Translations under genes and position numbers: made by a program
Part shown: piece after piece, positions 11,031 to 21,869 of the stretch
Position numbering within the stretch: position 1 is the first letter of the stretch
Layout of the letters: every line of letters starts with the position of its first letter
The notes under the pieces: generated by a model
Seen by the model: the letters and a program-made list of their open reading frames with translations, nothing else
Databases searched by the model: none
What the model was told of the DNA's origin: nothing
Assembly (NCBI GenBank): GCA_945643635.1
Contig: CALZFC010000256.1
Span: 187,001 to 251,000, forward strand
Length of the DNA: 64,000 nucleotides
Direction of reading: 5' to 3'
DNA from: Allodiplogaster sudhausi
Lineage: Eukaryota > Nematoda > Chromadorea > Rhabditida > Diplogasteridae

Positions 11031-11363
11031 TAGAGAACCTGTTTTGGCGTCAGTGCGGCGCAGCAAACAACCGACGCTATTTGAGCATCGGCCTGGGCAC
11101 TTTGTACTGAGTTTCCCTGCTCTACTCATAGGTCATCCCTCAGGGCTCCGTAATATTTTATACCGCTGTTCTTCGCACGTTGTGCTGAGTCGAGTGAGCT
11201 ATCGAAAACTTCGCTTTCTGGCTGGTTCTAACGACACGTTTTACTTAATTAATTTACTGCTACAGTCGAATTTTTATATCCCTTCTTGTAGAATTTTGTA
11301 GAATCTTAACATTGCACAACAATTATTCTATTAAAGGAAGAGAGTTTTCTTGTGAAGACTGAC

Positions 11364-11468
11364 GATTGCGACTTTGACTCCTTGACGTGAGAACGAATTG
11401 CACGAATTAGCTTGCTGTGCACAGTTTCTTCGATCACTTCTTCCGGCGAGAACGAAGAGGAGCGAGGC
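11364..11468 (-). pseudogene. third, degenerate copy of acyl-CoA synthetase exon 1
   Basis: The minus strand retains [24 protein letters not shown] coding sequence. About seven bases are deleted where the other copies read EDPAKV, shifting the frame, and the start codon region is altered. No further synthetase exons lie nearby. Confidence 0.8.
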
Positions 11469-11589
11469 TCATTTTTTTCTCGATAGGAAAGAACTTCTTA
11501 TTTACTCTCCGTGTTACAATTAAATGTACCAACTCCATAATCGACAACTTTTGGCCTAATATAACTGTTTACATATTTGTTGTATAGCA

Positions 11590-12060
11590 TGAAAAAGAGA
11601 AGCCTTAGTTGGGTCTTGACATCTTGAATTTAGTGCTTGAAAGAAAGTCGATGAATGTAAACGGCCATTTCCCCGTGATGAACATCTACCATCATCATGC
11701 TTTCATGAAGTGATCAGTCAACTTTATCTTCTACGACGTGGAAAAAACTGTTGACTTTAGGGTCTACTCCGCTTGTTGAGATCGATAGGCAGTTCCATCA
11801 TTAGGTATTAGAAGCGAACGAACTGAGAACAACTCAATGGATTAGAAAGAGATACGGACACGAGCAACTTCCGTAATCGGCAACGCTGAAGAGCAAAGCC
11901 GTCATCTGAGTTTCTGCAGTTTGTCTTCCTTCGGAACACGTGTACATACCTTATTCCCTTGAAACTTTCTGACGCCCTTCACCAGCGAAATCGAATTAGA
12001 AGTAAAGGAAATGGGTACAGCTCACAGCAAGAGTAAACTTGATATAAAAGGAGATGCAAA
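11590..12060. repeat. dispersed module M, copy 3
   Basis: Landmarks TTTAGTGCTTGAAAGAAAGT (11628), CATCATCATGCTTTCATGAAG and CTCACAGCAAGAGTAAACTT occur in the same order as at 7140-7500. It again lies upstream of an exon 1 copy. Confidence 0.6.
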
Positions 12061-12084
12061 TGGTATACCATAAAATAACTGATT

Positions 12085-12230
12085 TCCACGTTGCTTTGGT
12101 GAGGCAGTGGACTTTGTCAAAAGAAAGGAATCGTGGTCTCATTTCAGGTCCTCCGCAGAGTTTTATGGAAATGTTAGAGTAGGAATCTCGATGTCGCTGG
12201 TTCAATGCCCCGTCGAGAACAATTTTTACC
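12085..12230 (+). repeat. possible tRNA-derived SINE-like sequence
   Basis: GCTGGTTCAATGCCCCGTCG near 12203 resembles a pol III B box followed by a T-stem and matches the B-box-like sequence in the loop of the palindromic element at 20865-20937. A weak A-box-like TTTGGTGAGGCAGTGG lies about 110 bp upstream. The spacing is long for a tRNA. Weak call. Confidence 0.25.
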
Positions 12231-13631
12231 CGTGAGACACTTTTTGCATTATCTTATCATTAACGCATAAGCAAAGTATAAAGCTCAAACAAAAAAAACA
12301 AGAAACACAAACAAAGTAAGAAGCGCTTCAAAAATTTCACTATATTTTGAAGTTTTACGGGCTGGGCCTAATTTAAATTAGCGGGCCTGGTCCGGGCCGG
12401 CGCGAATGGCACAAGATAACAGTAAAACAAATTACAGCAAACACTTTGCATACTGGTACTGCGTCAATTTTGCGGAAAAATTTTGAGGAACTAAGCCTGG
12501 CATTCTCGAAACTGACCTAAAATGTCGAGTTCACCAAACTACATGCCTTTTCCTATGGTGCGGAAAGTTGGGCATTTCGTCTCATTGTTTGTCAACGGAA
12601 GATGATGGGCAGCAATCACAATTGATGATTGGGAATCTATATATTCAAACCAAATCTAGATGCTTTCATCTAGAAACACACAAATTTGATCGAACATTTT
12701 GGTACTTTCTGAAAGTGCCTGCACCTATGGTTGTTGTGTGGTACTTGATTCTGTCGAGCCCAATTCGGACTTTTTACCTAATCCTTTTCTTCGCTTAGGT
12801 TGTTAGGATTTCATGTACTTTTACTGTTTAATCATCTGAATTTTTTTCTGATCCATTCGTCTTTTATCAGTTTTGGCTGAGAGTTGTTCGTTCCCATTTC
12901 GTTCACTTCTAATGCGATTTGAATGGTGAAGGGGGTAAAACAGTTTCAATGTATCAAGGTACACGTGGAGCCAGCGGAACCAAACCACGGAAACTCAAAC
13001 CAAAATTTTGCTCTGGAAGGCTCAACTGCTCCGAGACACATGGAGAACACGATGAGCGCAATACATTATAGCAACTTCCACCATCAATGCAGTTGTAAAA
13101 AAATACATCTTTAAAATAATTCCATAATTAGTAGTGGCAAGATGTAATTACGACGCCTTCTTTCTGAAGTACGAGTGACGAGAGAAATTCGAAGTTTCCC
13201 CCGACAGCGGCCGGCTCAGCGAAAACGGAAAATGCAGACATTTCTCAGGAAATTTTCTTAGCTGAGATTTCAGAGATCCACATTTACCATTTCTCTCATC
13301 GAGATCTGCTGTCAGGGCCAGAGCTAGTCGTTCATACATGCTTGTACATTCCTTCTTCACATTACTATTTATGTATACCTTTTTTGGTTGAAATTTTCAT
13401 ATGCTTTCCATGTCCTTTATCAAGTTTTTATTTTTGTGTTCATATGCCGTTTTTCCTCTCCCTTATCAGAGAAAATATGTATATAGTTAATGTATATTTT
13501 TATGTAGCTAGCAAGAGAGAACAAACACAAAATTTTATTTACACAACCAATAGGAATATATAGGCGAGGTGTGGGAAGAGAGGCTAATGCCCGAAAAGTG
13601 GGCGCGGCCAGAGCCGGAGTAGTGGGCGTGG
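12231..13631. other. gene-free stretch
   Basis: No coding exon supported. An inverted fragment of module M (complement of GGGAACGAACAACTCTCAGC) lies near 12873-12915. Confidence 0.5.
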
Positions 13632-15248
13632 CTAGATGGGGGTTTTTGTCAGGCTCTCGCTTGGCTGCGGTAGGCCCTGTACTGTGCAGTCGTTCGCCGT
13701 GAAGACGCCCGACGTCGGTGAGTCCATTTGAGTCACCTCTGGCTGGCACTTCGTGCGGGGGGTTGCGGCGGCCGTTGGCTTCTCCTTCAATTGCTGGCGG
13801 CCCTTGCCATCCGCCTTGGACACTTGCTGCAATTGAATCTGCTTCGTAGGGCCAATTACTTTTATTTCAATAATATTTTTTTAATTTATCAATAAATAAA
13901 GAATCTCGCCTTTGTCTTGGCTCGTTCGGCCAGCTTCAGCTGCTGTTTGGTGTTGCTCTGGGCGAAGATGTTCTTCTCGAGGGGCGAGATCATTCCATTC
14001 TTCTTGACGCGCTCTTCCAGGCGACTGCTTTAACAGGAAAAAAATATATAATGCATAACCTATTTTGAAATATTTTGTTTTACAGTTTTTTTTTAAATGG
14101 AATTCCCAACCTATAAGCCGATGTCTTGGAGGATACAGAGCCCTGAAAGAAGTTGCATGACATATGGTTCTAATATCCAAAATTGGGCATGATTGTTTAG
14201 TTGATTTCTTCGTTTGAAAAGAAGATCAACTCTCAATATGGGATCCGCTCGTGCGGCCTCCAGAAGCGAGGCCTCCGCGAGCGTCGCTGACGTCTGCAAT
14301 TAATTCAATGCAGAGGATGAAGTCATGTTCCATCCGATGCGCAAATTTCGATTGAGAGCATTATATTTTCATGCAGTCATTCCATAATCCAATTTAAACT
14401 TCATCCCTAGCCAAATGCCTAAAAGTAGGCCATTTTCTGACCCTTGGCAGACTTGACCGACTGGACGCCGCCGAGTTCCGCATCCGGTGCGTCCGCGCCC
14501 TTTCTGGCAAGGAAGGCCGGGAGCCGAGGCTGAGAGTCGCGGAAGAAGATCGCCACCACCGAGTTCCCCAGCTGAGAAAGACGCCTTTTATTCGCCTTTA
14601 CATTTATTATGTATTATTCCTTTTGCCGGACAAAATGTCCCCCCAGGTGGACGTGTGGGCGTTGCCTGGATGTCTCCACCTGAAGAAGCGTGAGGAAGAT
14701 GAGAAGGATGGTCTTGGTGGTGCGGTTCTCCATCGAGGTGGCCGCCAATACAAAGCACGTCCACGCCAGTTCGCAGCAGCCCGTCACCAGCTGCAGTGGG
14801 ATGAAGAGCAGCAGGCACACTGGAAAAGGGATACGGTGGCAGGCACACTGGAATTAGAATACGGTAGCAGACACACTGCAAATTGGGCTATAGTAAGTAA
14901 TATTTAGTTGAATGTATTATATGCATAATTCTGATTCAGCAACAAACCCTTCATTCCTTGCGAAATGTAGAGGAAGCCGGGAAGTGCGACCAAGGCCTAA
15001 AATTTTGAAGAATTAATATAAATGCCGATCAGAAGTTGGGATAATTTTCCCTTGTTCTGATGGGGAGGGTCGGTTGAAAATGGAATTGATTCAAAATGAA
15101 TACCTGTACGAGTGCCATGAAAAGTACATTAGCAACGGAGGCGTCGATGGAAATGCCGATGAAGGCGAAGATGAATAGGGCGGCAGAGACGAAGAATTCT
15201 ATGACCACCAGAAAGGCGAGCAGCGTCGGCGAGTCGGAGGAGAAACCG
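13632..15248 (-). CDS. predicted multi-pass membrane protein (5' end not found)
   Basis: Exons from high to low: 15248-15104, 14996-14948, 14819-14680, 14571-14442, about 14293-14220, about 14033-13909 and about 13832-13632, ending in a stop at 13632-13634. The first visible exon encodes a long hydrophobic stretch (LLAFLVVIEFFVSAALFIFA). The next encodes ALVALPGFLYISQG. The third encodes CLLLFIPLQLVTGCCELAWT and a further hydrophobic segment before a hydrophilic tail rich in Lys/Glu/Gln (RLEERVKKNGMISPLEKNIF). At least three to four membrane segments are likely. I do not recognise the family. The 5' exon, which should lie above 15250, was not found, and the joins around 14220 and 14033 do not keep one frame with canonical sites. 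Confidence 0.55.
14820..14879 (-). promoter_or_regulatory. threefold repeated 3' splice site
   Basis: On the minus strand the acceptor region reads as three 28-bp-spaced versions of TTCCAG/TGTGCCTGC-ACCGTAT. The last AG (used at 14819) keeps the frame into VCLLLFIP. Use of either upstream AG would shift the frame, because 28 is not a multiple of 3. Confidence 0.6.
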
Positions 15249-16274
15249 CTGCGCAGATGGAAAATTATATTTCATTTCATAAAGTTATATCGCTTTATTG
15301 TGAACTTTTTTTTGTAACTAAAAACTTCTCTTCAAAAAAGGGCTGTTAGTCTTTTGATAATTAATAGTGCCAGCAAAGACCAACTCTGGCATCTTGAAGG
15401 GCGGAGCTGGGATGGCACTTCCTCGATGCGAGAGCCAATAAAAGAAGCGACCGGCTGTCAAGACGATCGCAGGAGGAAAGTAAAGGGGAAATGAGAAGAG
15501 AAGAAGGAGCGGGAAGCAAGACGTGAAATTCTAAGATGGAATACAAATTATGAATAAAACTGCGAGTGATCTTGGAAGAATGTCAACTATCATTTTCGTC
15601 AGTATCGGTCTGTTTCTCATCCCTGCCGCACTCTAACAGAACTGAAATTGGCCGAATATTTGTATATAGATACTTGAAGGAATCTCCAAACATTACTAAT
15701 CTTTTACTTATTTTTTTTGTCCTTCGAACGCACCTGTAAACAATAGTACTATTTTTTTATTCACTGCTTCCAGAAGCATGAGTGATGTAACTTTTTCATT
15801 TTAATACGAAATAAAATCGACATTTTACAAACTTAAAATGCTCTCTTAATAAAAGAAACTACTAATTGAAAGACTTGCGAAACTGAGGAGGAGGTAGAGA
15901 AGTTCTAGTAATTGGCTGTTTGTGACCCGGTCGATGAGGGCTCATTCAAGTTTTATCAAGTTGCACAATTACCAACTTTATTCCTCGCTTAACTTGGAGT
16001 TGAGCAGCAACTAGAGTAGTTTTACAAGGAAAACTCTTTTTATCTCACCTCATTTTATCGAAAGTCTATTTCAAGTTATTTTGAAATAAATAAACAGTTT
16101 CTTTTTCACTGACCATGAGTAACACTGAATTCAAACAATAAGCATCATTGAAAGGAAAGACAAAAGTTGTTTAATGACTCTTGACAATGTAAAAAGAGTG
16201 ATTTATAGTGGCGGGAGGATGAAAGGAATGGAAGAGAAGCCGGCCAGAAGTGGAAAGAGTTGCGTGTAAGGAGG
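15249..16274. other. gene-free stretch
   Basis: No exon with supporting similarity seen on either strand. It presumably contains the 5' part of the membrane protein gene and the 3' flank of the phosphatase gene. Confidence 0.4.
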
Positions 16275-18471
16275 CTACTTCTTGTAGCCGCCGATCGCTG
16301 CCGCGTTCAGCAGATTCGTAGAAAGCGCGAAGCGGACCGAGAATTCATTCCTTTACTCAAGCATTACTACCTACTAATACCGACAGCAATATATGATAGA
16401 ATAAATAGTTGCAGTCCCTCGCAAATGTTGACAAGCAGAGGAAGCCTCATTAAACATCGATGACAAATCCCTCGTCTAACCACGAGATCAGCGACAGACT
16501 TGTAGCCCTCAAGGTCGGAGAGGACGCCGTAGCGCTGGCTTCGCAGGACGCGCACCGTCTCTTCCATGGCAACCTCAACCGGATTACGATAGAACTCTTT
16601 TACAGTATCCAGGAAGTAGTGGCGGGACCAACCATGCCTCCTGTCGTCGTCAGCCGCTCGAGCATGATGTCGAGGGCGACGTACGTGCCACTGCGGTGCA
16701 CGCCTGCATGAGAAGAGGTGATAGAGAGAGAGTCCAAGAAAGAGAGAGAGGGGAATTAGCAAGCGAAAGAGAAAGTAGCGAAAGGGAGAGATCGGTGAAG
16801 AGAGGCCAGAGAGCGAGAGATACAGTATCGTCACATCAACTGTAGCAGCCAGCGTACCGGAGGGGCAAACAATCATGATGGGTCCGATCTCCTTCTCATT
16901 CTGCTTCAACTTGTCGTCAGCGCGTCGATTTGCCTCGCGCGCGAGAACCATGCTCATCTGCAACGTTGTTTGCTCAATTCCGTTAGTGAATGAATTCAAA
17001 TTTATTTTCGAGCCCTGATTTATTTCTTCAAGAATAAAGTAGTGTCCATCTACATTGACCCACGGAAGCGCGGAAGTCGAGGACGGAGTCGGGGATGCGG
17101 CGGTCGTCGCCCCACGCCTCGTAGTGCATGAGAGGCACGCGCCACAATCCGCGGCCCAGCTTGTCCGTCAGCTCCAACTCGTACACCTTCGACTCGCGGT
17201 CCTGCAGAGGAGAGAGGGAGGGGAAGAGAAGAGGGTGGGCGTGGAGGGAGAGAAAGAGGGAGAGATTAAAGTTGCGATGGAGGAGAGTGGCAGAGGAGTG
17301 TGAGAGAGAGTGGAGATTGAGAGAAGAGTGAGAGAGAGTAACCTTGTTGATTTCCGTGGTCTGCACGGCGAGCCTTCCTTCTCCTTGCTGAACTAGCGTA
17401 TTCTCACTCTTCGGCCAGAACTGCCGCATGACGCGGTCGCCGTTTGCCTCAGTCGGCCCGATGACAGCGATCAGCTGCGGTTTGGTGGTCGCGACCATGC
17501 GGAAGAAGTCGCACTCCGTCACCTCGTCGAAGGGCGTCTGGCCGAGGATGTAGCCTCCTGAAGTCATTTCTGCTCCTGACGCGAGAATATTCAACTCATT
17601 TTGAATACAGTAATTTTCAGTGCATAATTATCTATGTACTTGTGTAGATCTCCGAGTTAAAAATAACTATTCTTGTGAAGTAATCCGAATACGCTTTTTT
17701 ATAATCAGATTACTGGGAACTTCACTCTTGTCCCATCTTCTAATTTACAGTCATAATAATTTCAAGAGAAATGTGTTAATGAATGGCCTTGAATAAATTA
17801 CTCTTGGCCATATCTCGCAGTATATTGATCCGTTCTCATGTAGATATCATCTATAATTGTTGTATTCCTGACGCTGTTGCTGGAAGGAGTCCACCCAGCT
17901 GGCGTGGTAGTAATCGCCGACGCCAAGGTTGTCCTTGATGCGCACCCGGCTCTGGTCGTAAAGGATGATCTACAATTAATTTTGTTTTTAACAACGTGAA
18001 TATTATCACGTACTTATCATATTTCTTGTTATGGCTTGAAATATATTTAAATATTGTAGAGCAGCGAGAATATACAAGAACGAACGTTCGGGAAGCGATT
18101 CTTGGTCGGGTTCGCGAGAAAGTGCTCGATCTTCGGCGGAATCTTCAGGAGCCAATTATGCCATGCGGACACCACCTGAAATCATATTCTTTCTTTTCTA
18201 CTCCGACATAATTAATAAATCTAATTATAACAATGAATTAATGATATAAATAAATAGAATAAAAATGCTGTCGCACATCTTCGCCTTGATCAACAATCTG
18301 CTGCGTGACTTCGGCGAGATCCTTTGGTGGCTCAATCTGGAAAGAAAGCTTTATTTTGAAAGGTTACTGAATGGAATGGAAGGGAGAGAGAAACGTGACA
18401 AAAGACACCTCGGCCGGCATCGATAGAGTCGCTTGGTCGAAGTGAAGATGAAATGTCGCTTCATGCTGACT
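16275..18471 (-). CDS. atypical protein tyrosine phosphatase domain, receptor-like (5' exons uncertain)
   Basis: Exons high to low: 18471-18409, 18336-18277, 18175-18086, 17969-17873, 17569-17343, 17201-17064, 16957-16858, 16703-16633, 16573-16481, 16337-16275. They run through the classical PTP order: NPTKNRFPN, then LYDQSRVRI, GDYYHASWVDSF, GYILGQTPFDEVTECDFFRM, RQFWPKS, the WPD-loop position as HYEAWGDD, then the P-loop VCPSG/VHRSGTY split between two exons. The C-x5-R core is intact (C-P-S-G-V-H-R), but the loop is WGD instead of WPD and the signature is CPSGVHRSG instead of CSAGVGRTG. Activity may therefore be altered. The domain ends SQRYGVLSDLEGYKSVADLV. The last exon (ending AAAIGGYKK) has CG where the acceptor AG is expected. 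Membrane segment and ectodomain are not identified. Confidence 0.85.
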
Positions 18472-18599
18472 CTGGATCTTTTTATATGCTCGAATAAATT
18501 TAATTATAAGAAGAAGTGGAAATGCCCTCAATAAGTTGTTGTCAATATTTTAAAATCAGAACAATTAAGTGCACTTGAAATGACTCAATTTTATCGCTC

Positions 18600-18910
18600 A
18601 TTCTGTCAAAGGCGACATCGGAATGCGGCTGCCTTTCTTTTTCGCTTTCATTCTTTTCGTGGCGCAGACGAAAGCGTCGTTGTCAGATAGAATATTTCTT
18701 GATGCCCATGACGTATCGTTAACACAAATCAATAATAATGTACATATGTTATCAGCAAAAAAAAATATTGATAATTCGTAGAGGAGCAAGAGCTGCAGGG
18801 TCGACTGGCGTCGGGAGACGTCTGCAGCGTCACTCGCGGAAGCATCCCCATCGATCGAAGCAGCCTCACTTTGTTGTGCTCGGCCACCCGCTCATTCGCT
18901 TCCGCTCTCC
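18600..18910 (-). CDS. possible upstream exons of the phosphatase gene
   Basis: Two G/C-third-position-rich stretches are open on the minus strand: about 18905-18790 (ERVAEHNKVRLLRSMGMLPR) and about 18660-18600 (TKRMKAKKKGSRIPMSPLT, a very basic juxtamembrane-like segment). They lie just upstream of the first clear phosphatase exon in the same orientation. Splice joins were not established. Confidence 0.35.
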
Positions 18911-19982
18911 ATCACACGCCAAGAGGCGGGAAAACTGGCGAGCCAGCTAGTGGCCACGACACTCCGGGAGGTGAAAGAGAAAAGGACTACGGATTAATTG
19001 TAAGGACGAGCAGTCACTTGTATTCGGCTCCAGACCAATCGCTCAAAAGGGTTTTGTATTTAAATAAATATTACCGACAATGTTTGTACGTCATACCTAG
19101 TAACTATCTAATATTCAGGAATTTCTTTAAAAATGTGTGCCAACTGCTCTGCTACGTGTCAAGCGCATAGGTGGAAGGAGTTTTGAAGGCATGTTAGAAG
19201 AAAGTTTCATGCATTTTTTATTCAAGCAATTTGTACTTGCTTTCCACAGGAAAATTCTATGCACGAGAGAATTTTATCGGCAAAACACATTATCACAAAA
19301 ATGCAAATTCTACGCTAATGTAAGTATCTGAATAGATGAATGCAATTAAACAGCACAGGAACATGGCGAAACCCGAGGCAAGAACCGCATTCATTTCCGC
19401 CTCTCTATTTACAGGAAAAAAACCAAAATACTGGAAGCACAATAACAACATGCTTTCTTTTGTTTGGAAAAGCAATGTTTAGGGGTGCTTTTCTCTCAAG
19501 TAGTTCTGTGAAGTGATGTGCGTAATTAGAGGAATTGCTGTGGCGTTGTTTTGAGCGAATGAAAAACGAGCAATAAAATAAGGCGAAACGATATATATTA
19601 ACTAAACATACTTTCGGCAGCTGAGAATTAGCTTTGTTCTAGTAATATTATTTCTATTTTTTCTATGTTTGAATAAGATAAGTAGGAGTTTGGTGCAATG
19701 ACAAGAAAGTTCACGATTTAATTCTGGCAGCAGAGAATAAGCAATTATCATTACGAGGTCCCTGATCAGGAGGTCTGTGAAGACGAGAGACTGAAAAGAA
19801 GATCGAAAGAGCCTTTGATGGGTGAAGGCAAACATAATTTTCTTTAAGATTGCTTCTGGGTTTTCCTTGTCCTATACATTGATGGCGCTTGCTTGCAAAT
19901 AGTTTTGCCTGCGTCTTTGTACTTCCTAACAATAAGTGAGAGAGGAAATGCTGAACAATAATATAATGATAATATCGATAGA
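18911..19982. other. gene-free stretch
   Basis: AT-rich, no supported exon on either strand. Confidence 0.45.
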
Positions 19983-20154
19983 TCAAGGGTCCCCGAGGAG
20001 ACTGAAGAGAAGCAGGAAGACGGGGAGGAGAAGAGTGGCCGCAGGCGCAGAAGCAGCCTGGCCGCCGGCGCCAGAGTGCTGAACACTGCCGAGGAGGAAG
20101 TCGACAGACTCGTCCCCTCGCTTGGCCAATGCCACCGAGAGCAGGTGGGGATTC
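19983..20154 (-). CDS. terminal exon with GPI-anchor-type C-terminus
   Basis: After the acceptor TTGCAG the exon reads NPHLLSVALAKRGDESVDFL, then GSVQHSGAGGQAASAP, and ends in ATLLLPVFLLLFSLLGDP before TGA. A small-residue SGAG cluster, a spacer and a C-terminal hydrophobic run of about a dozen residues form the standard pattern for GPI attachment. A type I membrane segment cut short by a stop is the alternative. The preceding exon must end in phase 2. The palindromic element at 20195-21496 sits only 40 bp upstream of this acceptor, inside the preceding intron. The protein family is not recognised. Confidence 0.5.
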
Positions 20155-20194
20155 CTGCAAGTCAATTCCATCAAATCTTGCTTGGCCAAGCTTG

Positions 20195-21496
20195 GTACGT
20201 ATATGACGCGATTTGTGAGAGAATCGTAAGGAAGCCAAAGAGCAGGCAAAATTAGATTTTGCTCAAAAGCTCTTTATAGGTGCTTTTTAACACGGCGAAA
20301 CGATTGGAGTGGGTCCGGGAGTCTGAAATCGCCATTTTGACGAGCTGTGCGAGGTTTAAAATTCGAGAGCCCGATGAAACTTGCAGAGATGGTCGCACAT
20401 TCGCATTCGCTGTTTCGCCCACAATAAAGCAATATTCGTGAATTTTTTTTCATAAATAGACAAGATATTGCTTTATAAAGCTACTAAAATATAATTTGAA
20501 AATATTCACTTTTATGGTCTCAGCGGCCTCTAGACTTTGGAGAGGCGCCATTCTCTTATATGGAAAAAAAGTCATGGGTTTTCTATCTTAAGTTGTAGAG
20601 CAAAAAATTATCTTTCCAATGAGCTATAGTATGCCAGATATCGACGAGCTTTTTTACGTTTCCCAATCAGAAAACTGTTGAAATACGCACGGTTCAGTGC
20701 CTGTGCATCGGCTTGCACTTTGTTTAGGCGTTGCCCACGCCGAAAGCGCAGCACAAGCGATATACCGCATGAAGGTAGTCTCGGGAATTTATGTAGGTTT
20801 TTATGTAACTGTTTAAATAAAATTTAAATGCAAAACAAATTTGTCAATTGCCGGGCAAAAGGCTGTGCTCGCCGGGGCATCGAACCCGGGCCTGTCGCAT
20901 TGCGACTCCAACTCATTCGCACTACACTAAATCGTCCATTGTGAAGGAGACAATGCCATTCTTCTTATCCTGCCCGGTGCATAGGTCAAAGAAACGCTGA
21001 ACTGCGCGTATTTCAACAGTTTTCTGATTGGGAAACGTAAAAAAGCTCGTCGGTATCTGGCATACTATAGCTCATTGGAAAGATAATTTTTTGCTCTACA
21101 ACTTAAGATAGAAAACCCGTGACTTTTTCCATATAAGAGAATGGCTCCTCTCCAAAGTCTAGAGGCCGCTGAGACCATAAAAGTGAATATTTTCAAATTC
21201 TATTTTAGTAGCTTTATAAAGCAATATCTTGTCTATTTATGAAAAAAAAATTTACGAATATTGCTTTATGGTGTGCGAAACAGCGAATGCGAATGTGCGA
21301 CCTGCTCTGCAAGTTTCATCGGGCTCTCGAATTTTAAACCTCGCACAGCTCGTCAAAATGGCGATTTCAGACTCCCGGACCCACTCCAATCGTTTCGCCG
21401 TGTTAAAAAGTACCTATAAAGAGCTTTTGAGCGAAATCTAATTTTGCCGGGTCCCCGGCCATTTTGATACTCTCGCAAATCGCGTCATATATGTAC
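20195..21496. mobile_element. 1.3-kb palindromic (foldback) element, about 500-bp arms
   Basis: The left arm (20195 to about 20700) reappears as its reverse complement in about 20997-21496. It starts GTACGTATATGACGCG on the left and its complement closes the right end. Inner landmarks include AACACGGCGAAACGATTGGA and TTTCCCAATCAGAAAACTGT. The arms are almost colinear except for a short non-matching block near the outer ends (about 20225-20244 and its partner). The loop of about 300 bp is not palindromic and carries a tRNA-like sequence. No transposase ORF is present, so it is non-autonomous. Target duplication is not clear. Confidence 0.88.
20865..20937 (-). ncRNA. tRNA-like sequence in the loop of the palindromic element
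   Basis: The minus strand contains GGGTTCGATGCCCCGG, a near-consensus pol III B box with T-stem, about 40 bp after an A-box-like TTTAGTGTAGTGCG. I could not fold a complete acceptor stem, so this is a tRNA-derived pseudogene or SINE head, not a functional tRNA call. Confidence 0.4.
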
Positions 21497-21601
21497 ATAT
21501 GTACGTCTGTAGGTATATAAAAAATATTTATTAATGTATCTGTATACACTTAAAAGGAATACATCTTTATTCGTGAAATTAGAAAGCCGGAGAAATGCGA
21601 C

Positions 21602-21862
21602 CTTCTGCACGGGCATGTCCTGCTGGATGGAGACGGTGCGGCCGGTCTTGGCGTGCTTCGTGTGCCGCGTCTTTGTGCTAGAGAAGAGACGCGCGAACAT
21701 TGACGGGGCTGCGCCGCTTCCTCCCTCCACGCCCTCCGACACTTCCGAGCAGTCGATCGGAGTCACCTCAATTATTCGACGTTGAATAAGGTATATTAAG
21801 CAGGTCAGCCACATTCCGACGCCGGCCTCCGCTCCGCCTCCGTCCCTGGTGGCGGTCGATGG
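21602..21862 (-). CDS. exon(s) of an unrecognised minus-strand gene
   Basis: Exon 21766-21602 (55 codons, phase 0 to 0, acceptor ATTGAG, donor AAG/GTCGCA) encodes VTPIDCSEVSEGVEGGSGAA followed by PSMFARLFSSTKTRHTKHAK and TGRTVSIQQDMPVQK. A Gly/Ala-rich coding-looking stretch lies just upstream (about 21862-21815). Codon third positions are G/C-rich, as in the other genes here. The exon is in phase 0, so it does not join directly to the phase-2 exon at 19983-20154. Confidence 0.4.
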
Positions 21863-21869
21863 AGATGCG

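Noticed and set aside
16450..16710. Apparent frameshift in the last part of the phosphatase domain
   Set aside because: Resolved by a short intron (16574-16632, GTTGGT...GTTGAG) joining GGM to VAMEETVRVL in frame. Not a lesion.
20865..20937. Functional tRNA gene
   Set aside because: B box and part of the T-arm are convincing, but I could not form an acceptor stem or a standard anticodon arm.
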